Below are positions 57,290 to 64,000 of a stretch of DNA of 64,000 bases, piece by piece; the first letter of the stretch is position 1, and every line of letters begins with the position of its first letter. A program made the translations under genes and the position numbers. The DNA comes from Thalassia testudinum. Taxonomy: Eukaryota > Streptophyta > Magnoliopsida > Alismatales > Hydrocharitaceae. Location of the stretch: positions 20,629,501-20,693,500 of the forward strand of contig JAZHRO010000054.1 in the NCBI GenBank assembly GCA_037157565.1. Reading direction: 5' to 3'. Below the pieces are notes generated by a model. That model was not told where the DNA came from. It did no database searches and worked only from the letters and a program-made list of their open reading frames with translations.

Positions 57290-58113
57290 AAATACCAGAT
57301 CACCAACGGAGATCTTTTGTAAGAGCAAAGGGGTCTACAAGAAAGAAGACAAGGAGATCACCGCCGTCAAGGAGGTTGATTGGTGGACTCCGGGTGTTCC
57401 AAACACATGACGGGAGATAAGCACCTATTTTTGGACTTTCAACCTACGGATGGAGGAATGGTTACATTTAGCAACAACCACAAGGGTCATATTATTGGCC
57501 TTGGTAAAGTAGGTAACCCTCTCTCTCCCATCCCAAATGTCTCTCTAGTTAAAGCGCTAAAACATAAGTGTCAGTCAAATTTGCGATAAGGGATTTAAGG
57601 TAGTATTTATTTTAGAAATGTTTGAAATTATGCATGTATCAACTAATGAAACCCTTCTTAAGGGAATTAGATTTAAGAAATTTATATCATAGAATTTAAT
57701 AAAGATAGCACTTATGAATGTCTTGTAGCAAACAATGAGTTAAGTATATAGCATAGAAGACTATGACATGTTCATATGAAGCAAGGTCAAAAACTAACCA
57801 AACATGAACTAGTCTGAGGTCTTCCTAAAGGAAAACTTTTAAATGAGCTTATCTGTGATTCATGTAAATTAGGTAAAATTATGAATTCTAGTTTAAAAAA
57901 TAAAGAAGTTATATCCACATCAAGACCATTAGAACTACTTCACCTGGATCTGTTTGGACCAACAAAATATGAGAGCCTTAGTGGATGCAAATATTGCCTT
58001 GTAATTGTAGACAATATTTTAGGTTTTCATGGGTCTCTTTTTTGAGATCCAAAGAAGGGGTATTTTCCGTCTTTTCTATTTTTTGTAGGAAGGTTCAAAC
58101 AGAAGAAGGATAC
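57290..58113 (+). pseudogene. Copia protease and integrase N-terminal part
   Basis: Protease: VDSGCSKHMTGDK at about 57380-57419, with the DSG active site, and IIGLGKVG. After a stop-rich linker (57590-57840) come the integrase zinc-site cysteines CDSCKLGK (about 57869) and the first catalytic Asp in LLHLDLFGP (about 57945). The frame breaks repeatedly. It ends where the Athila-type solo LTR is inserted. Confidence 0.82.
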
Positions 58114-60948
58114 TGGTGGTTCACTTCGTAGGTCTGGTTATTTATTACAGTCGTTGTGGTATATAACAAAGCGATTATCAGTTTAATACAATTTTTTTAC
58201 TTGGAACAAGTTTCCCAAGGTCGAACGCAGGGAGCAACTATAATCCTAGAAGCATAAAGGTTCACAATTATGTTACATAAATAATAAGAGAGAGAGAGAG
58301 AGAGAGAGCAAAAGTTCTCTTTTTTGTTGGCTTCTTCTTCTTCTCTCTTCCTCTTCTCTTTTCTTCTTCTCTTGCTGCTGATTCTTCTCTTCCTTCAATC
58401 TGCCTTCTTCTCTCTTCGTTTCTGCGGCTGTGGTGACCCTTTCTCTTTTTCCTTTCTTCCTCTCTAATTTTCTTCTTTTCTTCCTTGCGGCTGCAGAGCT
58501 TCTGTCTTCTCTCTCTTTCAGCTGCTAAGTCTTCCTTTCTTCTTCCTTCTTTTCTTCTTCTTCTTCTTCTTCTACTCTGGTCGTTCCTCTTCCATCGTCT
58601 GACTCGGTGCTCAAACGAATTAACTATGCGTTTGCTACAGCGCGGCTCCTTTTCTTCTCCTTCAGCTCCTCTCCTTCCTTTCTTCTTCAGCTGCTCAGTG
58701 CGGCTAAGTCTTCAGCCGCTCCTCCTCTCCTCTTCTTCCATCGCCTGCTTCTTCTTCTTTTTCCTTCTTCCCTGCGCGCACACACAATGATCAGTGCAAA
58801 ACCTACCCCTACCCCTTCCCCGTGTCTCTCTCTCTCTCTGAATCTCTCTTTGGGAAAGCTCTCCCAGAGCTGGGTAATCAGGTTCGGGTTGCGTACCCGG
58901 GACCAGGCCCACCGGCGTGCGGTGGTGGGCGAGGAGTGCTTAGTCAGGTAGTCGGGTTCGGCCCAGACCCGCGGGACATGAGCGCGTGGCACGCGGCGTG
59001 TGGGTGAGGGACATGACCCCTGTGTATCGAAGGCGAACAGCTTAATTCACTTTTTCAATTTAAGTGTGGGCGTAGAGCCACACACTTACGAGGGGGGACT
59101 AAGGTCCTACCTCCAGTCTACACGCCTGCAGGCGAGAAGGCGCTGCCAGTTGGGGCAGCAGCGAAGGCTCATGGCCCCAATCGCAAACCTGGGCATGCTC
59201 GCGGAATCACCCTGCGCTGCCTGTGGCTCACACCTGGGCTGGAGGCATCCTGGAGCTGCTTGCGAAGGAGCTTCAGTAGCGCATTAATGGCGGCGAGGAG
59301 GCGAAGACCTGAAATCGCAAAGACAGCCTCGCGGTGACAGAGGACGATGCAGGGAGCCTCGCGGTGACAGAGGACGATGCAGGGAGCCTCGCCGGAGTGT
59401 GGCGAAGGCAGTGCGAGGGTCGGCGAGGCGCGGGAGCGCCTATGGAGGTGTGCTTAGGGCAGACTGTGTGTGTGGAAGTGGGTGTGTTCGGGGGGGTGGT
59501 CGGGCGGTGAATGGAGTGGGGGAAACGTTTGAGTGGAGTGAGGGGGAGCTTCTGAGCTTGTCGGCGAGGGGTGAGGTGGTCTGTGGAGGTGGAGCGACCT
59601 CGCCGGAGAAGGCGATCGGAGGTGAAGCAGATGAGGGTGGAAGTGGCAGTTGGTGGGTTAAAATGGTAAATTGGGAAGGGGAAAATATAAGGGAGAGAGA
59701 GAGGACGATTCCTACCTACTTAGTCGACGAAGGGGGAGAGGGAGGCATCCGGCTCGTGCCAGCCGGAGCTGGGGACGAAGATGCCTAGGAGGGAGTTATC
59801 GGCGACGAGGACGAGATCTGAGGGCGCCAGCTGATGCGGCCTGGCACGAGAAGACGGGGTAGAGTGGGCTCTATTGCAGGTAGGGCAGCAGAGCGACAAG
59901 GAGGAGGAGGGAGGATCGCCGGAAGCTTGGGTTGCCTGACCGGAGAGGGGAGAGACAAAATCTAGGGTTTCTCTCGGCTAAAACTAGCTTGACGGAGACG
60001 GCAGACCCTGTCGCTCCTTATATAGGCACTGGCGAGGAGAGGAGACTGAGGAGGCGATGTGCATGCTCGCCGGAGATGGCCGGGGATGGACACCCATGCC
60101 TATCGTGCGTTCGCACGAGAGGCATGACTAGTTGCAGAGGTCAGGGGAGGGTCCCTGCGATAGAGGACGACGCAGGGAACACCCCTCTTGTTCCTGAGGA
60201 CGGGCGCCCTGCCCTGCGCGGCGCCATCCTCCGCGCAAGGTCGCCGGAGGTATGGTGCTGCGCAGAAATGGCAGGGGGGACCGTTCTGCAAAGAACGACG
60301 AGAAGATAGGGGGCTAATCGTAAGGGTTTCAAAAGATAAGGGCCAAAAAGTAAATTAAGAGGACTAATTTGTAAAGTCGGTCAAGATGGTCTTTTCTTAG
60401 GCCAAAATTTTTATACCAGACTAATTTGAACTTAAGGATTTTAATGGTGAAATTTGATTTTAGGTTGGACCATGTTTGACCGGTCAATTTGCACAAAAAT
60501 CCAAATTAAGTCATAAATTGGGCATGATTCTCATTTTAGGTCAAAATAGGTTGCAAAGGCCAAATTGAAGGTTCTAAACCCTAGGGAATATTTTTCTATG
60601 AATTTTAGAGGATTTATTTAATTTTTATCCTGCCTCAAACCTTGTGAATTAAAGTGGGTTTGTTTTAAGGTTACAGAATGTTATTTAATTTCTAGAAGTT
60701 GCATAACCCTTTTCAGATCAGATCATCCCACTTCCCTCCTTATTAAGCTCGTTTGACCTATGTTTGGACCCTTAATTACCCTATTTGCACACTACATTGG
60801 TGAAATTACAGTTTTACCCCTTATGATTTGTTTTGTTCTTTAACTCAGAATTCTCTGAGTTAAGCCTCTCTTTAGGTTTTGTGGGAGCTTTTTCACGCTC
60901 ATTTGGATTAAATTGTGCTAGTTAGGATTCATGATGAAATTCTCATCA
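58114..60948 (-). mobile_element. Solo LTR, Athila-like, in copia integrase; TSD GATAC/GCTAC
   Basis: At 2835 bp it is similar in layout to the LTRs at 40830 and 51648: (AG)n at 58288, a CTT-rich tract (58330-58780), GC-rich middle, hairpin (60096-60125), and ending ATGATGAAATTCTCATCA. The TG start has changed to TGGTGG. Flanks are GATAC (58109-58113) and GCTAC (60949-60953), an imperfect TSD. It is clearly more diverged than the other two LTRs, so it is an older insertion or a different subfamily. No internal Athila sequence remains. It holds an exact 30-base tandem copy (GGAGCCTCGCGGTGACAGAG unit) at 59320-59390. Confidence 0.88.
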
Positions 60949-61460
60949 GCTACCAAATCACTCATATTCGTAGTGATCATAGGGCCGAGTTTGAAAATTC
61001 CTTGTTTGATTTTTGTTAAGAGCATGGTATTGCTGATTAGTTTTCTTTCCCCCGAACACCTCAACAAAATGAGGTTGTTGAGTAAAAGATCCGTATTCTT
61101 CAAGAGTGTGCTCAAACATTGTTCATAGATTTGAGGTTACCGAAGTACTTTTAGGTCGAAGCGGTTAACACGGCTTGTTACGTGTTAAATTGCACCTTAA
61201 TTTGATTCGGGTTGCGGAAAACTTGTTTTGAATTACATTATGGGAAAATACCCAAAATCTGTTATTTTAAAGTTTTTGCATGTTGGTTCTTTGTTTTGAA
61301 TACCCGCACTAATTTAGATAAATTTGATGCCAAAGGTGAAGAAGCCATCTTTATTGGTTATTCTTCTCGTAGTAAGGCATATCCGGTGTTTAACAAGACC
61401 ACATTAATAGTGGAGGAAACCCTTCATGTTTCCATCAATGAATCTCCTCACTCTTCCTCT
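60949..61460 (+). pseudogene. Copia integrase, remainder
   Basis: Integrase resumes with IRSDH (second catalytic Asp, about 60977) and EFENS, then PRTPQQNEVVE (third catalytic Glu, about 61075) followed by a stop. Further on come YFKVFACWFFVLNTRTNLDKFDAKG and EEAIFIGYSS, the C-terminal integrase region typical of copia. Several stops and shifts interrupt the frame. Confidence 0.85.
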
Positions 61461-62600
61461 ATTGACTGAGTCAATATGGAAGTTGAAGATGATTCTTTTA
61501 TTGATGTGTCTAACATTCCAAACTCCAATATCCATAATCTTCCAAAAAATTGGATATATCAAAGGGATCATCTCAAAAGTCAAATCATTGGAAGTGTTTC
61601 CGATACATTAAAACCCGATCTCGTTTTAGTTGCTCTTTCGGTCTCTCTGCCTTTGTATCTCAAGTTGAACCCAAGAGTGTCGTGGAAGCATGCTCTGAAG
61701 AACCTTGGATGATGGCCATGTTGGAGGAACTCAACCAATTCCAAAGGAATGAAGTTTGGGATCTAGTACCTAAGCCTAAAGGGCAAATGGTAATAGGAAC
61801 CAAATGGGTATTCCAGAATAAGTTGAATGAATCTGGTATAGTAATTCAGAACAAGGTTTGTTTGGTAGCAAAAGGGTACAATTAAGAAGAAGGAAATGAT
61901 TTTGATGAGACTTACGCTCCCGCAGCTTGACTTGAATCAATTCGCATGCTTTTTTGCTTATACCGATTTCCTTGGCTTTAAACTCTTTCAAATGAACGTT
62001 AAGAGAGTGTTTCTTAATGGATTCATTAAGGAGAAAGTTTTTATAAAACAACCTCCTGGTTTTGAGTCTCATGATAAGCCTCATTTTGTTTATAAAGTAA
62101 ACAAGGCACTATATGGTCTAAAGCAAGCTCATAGAGGTTGATATGAGAGGCTCAAAGACTATTTGTTAAATGCAAAATTTTCTATAAGGGAAGCTGATTC
62201 CACATTATTCATTAAAAGAAAAGGAAAAGACATTTTATTAGTTCAAATATATGTAGATGATATTATCTTTGGTGCAACTAATGAATCTATGTGTAGAAAG
62301 TTCTTAGAGATTTTGCAGGAAGAATTCGAAATGAGTTTGATGGGTGAACTCAAGCTTTTCTTGGGTTTACAAATCACTAAACTCGAATTCGGAACCTTTG
62401 TGTCAATCAAAATACACAAAGGAGATGCTGAAAAGATTTGAAATGGCGAAAAGTAAAGGGAAGAACACTCCTATGAGTGTCACAACTTCCCTAGACTTGG
62501 ACGAATCATGTATGCCCATAGATCAAAAGCTCTATCGTAGCATGATTGGATCTTTACTGTATTTAACTTCCAGTTGACCTGACATTTTATTTAGTACCTG
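61461..62600 (+). pseudogene. Copia reverse transcriptase
   Basis: From about 61690 it reads VEACSEEPWMMAMLEELNQF, WDLVPKPKG, GTKWVFQNKLNE, then VKRVFLNGF, QPPGFE, KALYGLKQA and the catalytic YVDDIIFGAT (about 62250). The position normally holding the first catalytic Asp (Q-M-D-V-K) reads Asn. Stops at about 61884, 61930 and 62140 and a shift near 62405 break the frame. It ends with DQKLYRSMIGSLLYLTSS. Confidence 0.88.
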
Positions 62601-62699
62601 CTTATGTGTTAGGTTTCAATCAATCTCTAAACAATCACATTTAAATGCTGTAAAATGAATATTTATATATCTAGTTGACACATCTGATTATGACATATT

Positions 62700-63198
62700 C
62701 TACCATAGGAGTCCACAATTGAACTTAGTCACATATAGTGATGTGGACTACGCGGGTAGCTGCACCGATAGGAAGAGTACTAGTGGGACATGCCAATTCT
62801 TGGGTGAATCACTAATCTCTTGGTTCTTAAAGAAACAATCTAATGTAGCCCTATCAACCACGGAGACTGAATACATAGCTGCCACTCTAGCATGTTCCCA
62901 AGTAATATGGATGAAAAATACTTTGAAGGACTTTAACTTGATATTTAATAAAATAAAAATATTATGTGATAATACTAGTGCTATCAACCTCTCAAAAAAT
63001 CCCGTACATCACACCCGTACAAAGCATATTAATGTTCGACATCATTTTTTAAGGGATAATGTACTTAAGGAAGAAATCGATGTTGAATTTATTTATACTG
63101 AATTGCAATTGGCTGATATTTTCACTAAACCTTTAAATTATGATCGTTTTAATTACATGCGTAGGAAACTAGGCATATGTAAGCTAGGTGATATTTGA
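62700..63198 (+). pseudogene. Copia RNase H domain (open frame of 159 codons)
   Basis: This is the best-preserved part of the element: TYSDVDYAGSCTDRKSTSG, LSTTETEYIAA, ILCDNTSAINLSKNP, HTRTKHINVRHHFLRD and LADIFTKPL are all in one frame to a TGA at 63196. The acidic catalytic residues (D of YSDVD, E of TETEY, D of CDNTS) are present. It removes the RNA strand during cDNA synthesis. Upstream, 62580-62700 is broken. Confidence 0.92.
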
Positions 63199-64000
63199 AA
63201 AATTTATTGACTTAGTAGAATTTTGTTTGTCATGAACATAGAAGAAACCTTGACTTTACCAAGTTAAGAACCTTCAAACACAGTTTAAACATCAAAATGC
63301 ATATTCTGTTTAATATCAGACATCTGGTTAATACCACAAACGTCTTATAGTTAAAAATTCAACGTGTGAAGATGTGGAACAGACATCAATTTTATACCTG
63401 AGAAGAGCTAATAAAAGTACTTTTCCAGACGTCCGTTATCATTCACAGACGTTTGGACAGTCATCCAGGTGTATTGACAGATGTCTATTTTTGCAGTAGG
63501 ATTTGTATTAGGATGGCTAGATTCAGACGTCTAATGACTTAGTCAGACGACTTGTAAGTCTTCTGATAAAGAAATGACAACCTGTAACTTTGGGGTGTGA
63601 TCCAAGAAGGACTGACTGCAGAGATCAGACGTCTAATTTTAGCTTTAGACGTCAGTTCTGACGTCTAATACAGAAATTAGTCGACAACCTGGAGAATAAA
63701 CCATTTTCCAGGGAGGTATGTCTGTAGAAGTCAGACGTCTAAAGTTTTAACTAGTCGTCAGATAAGTCGTCTGGTAATAAAAATAGAGGACGCCATCAAA
63801 AGGGTTAAAATCCCAAATGGCAAATCCCGACATCTGACGCATCTTCAGATGTCTGATCTAGCCAAAACCTGCTGCTTCGCGTCTGTTCTCTGAATGGTTT
63901 TGCAATGAAATTTTCCCCAACTTCAGGGGGAGACATGTTCAAACCCTTAGGGTATAAAATCCCACTCATTGAGGTCCCACTTCCCCCATGCTCAAAATCT
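63199..64000 (+). other. Copia 3' internal region rich in AGACGTCT boxes
   Basis: After the RNase H stop there is no coding frame. AGACGTCT-type boxes recur from 63319 to 63860 (for example 63427, 63521, 63627, 63735 and 63849). A purine run CAGGGGGAGACATG at about 63925 could be a polypurine tract. The LTR start TGTTGG is not seen before the window ends, so this is probably a 3' untranslated or degenerate envelope-like region. Confidence 0.55.

Larger units (their letters stand above)
33170..64000 (+). mobile_element. SIRE-like copia retrotransposon, opened by a nested gypsy element and a solo LTR
   Basis: Surviving parts in order are: 5' LTR (about 33170-34445), primer site (34446), gag N-terminus (34499-34873), gag C-terminus (56843-57280), protease and integrase start (57290-58113), integrase remainder (60949-61460), reverse transcriptase (61461-62600), RNase H (62700-63198) and a 3' region running past the window end. 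Domain order gag-protease-integrase-RT-RNase H is that of Ty1/copia. The middle of gag, including the zinc knuckle, is missing at the gypsy junction. Frames contain many stops, so the copy is dead. The 3' LTR is not in the window. Confidence 0.85.

Noticed and set aside
59390..60310. CpG-rich segment as a host promoter island
   Set aside because: It lies inside the Athila-type solo LTR and aligns with the GC-rich middle of the other Athila LTRs.

Overview
The window looks like plant nuclear DNA, from an angiosperm whose species I cannot name. It is almost entirely LTR retrotransposons nested inside one another. The evidence is split gag/pol reading frames of Ty1/copia and Ty3/gypsy type, primer-binding sites matching the 3' ends of plant initiator-Met tRNA (TGGTATCAGAGC) and tRNA-Asp (TGGCGCCGTTGCCGGGGA), polypurine tracts, LTRs beginning TG and ending CA, and several exact 5-bp target-site duplications (TSDs). 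I found no convincing host gene, tRNA, rRNA or CRISPR array. Lineage names (SIRE-like copia, Tekay-like chromovirus, Athila-like gypsy) rest on protein motifs and primer type read by eye, not on database searches.

Layout. 1-2717: two stacked Tekay-like LTRs on the + strand. 2718-4345: a decayed copia-like LTR. 4346-10446: mostly unrecognised single-copy or old repetitive DNA, with an AT-rich degenerate repeat near 8.2-8.6 kb and a possible retroposon tail near 6.69 kb. 10447-32148: an old Tekay-like LTR cut into three pieces by a solo LTR (11737-14691, TSD TTAAG) and by a gag-only copia element (15039-31314, TSD CTAGT). That copia element carries a 6.4-kb piece of an Athila/Tat-type element with a roughly 4.9-kb LTR (16505-22865). 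It also carries, inside its 3' LTR, a structurally complete gag-only copia element (24771-30319, TSD GGGAA). 32149-33169: unassigned. 33170-64000: one broken SIRE-like copia element, opened in gag by a minus-strand Tekay-like element (about 34874-56842). The Tekay-like element holds a solo LTR of its own family (36361-39003, TSD CTCTG) and, inside its 5' LTR, a complete but mutated Athila-like element on the minus strand (40830-54361). The copia integrase is opened again by an Athila-type solo LTR (58114-60948, imperfect TSD GATAC/GCTAC).

How the parts relate. The gag-only copia elements have LTRs, primer site, gag and polypurine tracts but no pol, so they would need enzymes from another element. 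The full-length SIRE-like element of the kind at 33-64 kb is the obvious type of donor, but the copy here is dead. Two features cut across families. First, LTRs of both the copia and the Tekay-like elements, which are unrelated superfamilies, are packed with the palindrome CAGACGTCTG and its CpG-decay variants. Second, LTR leaders carry hairpins whose pairing is kept between copies despite substitutions. These, and the gag-only family with its conserved C-terminal tail, are the most interesting signals in the window.
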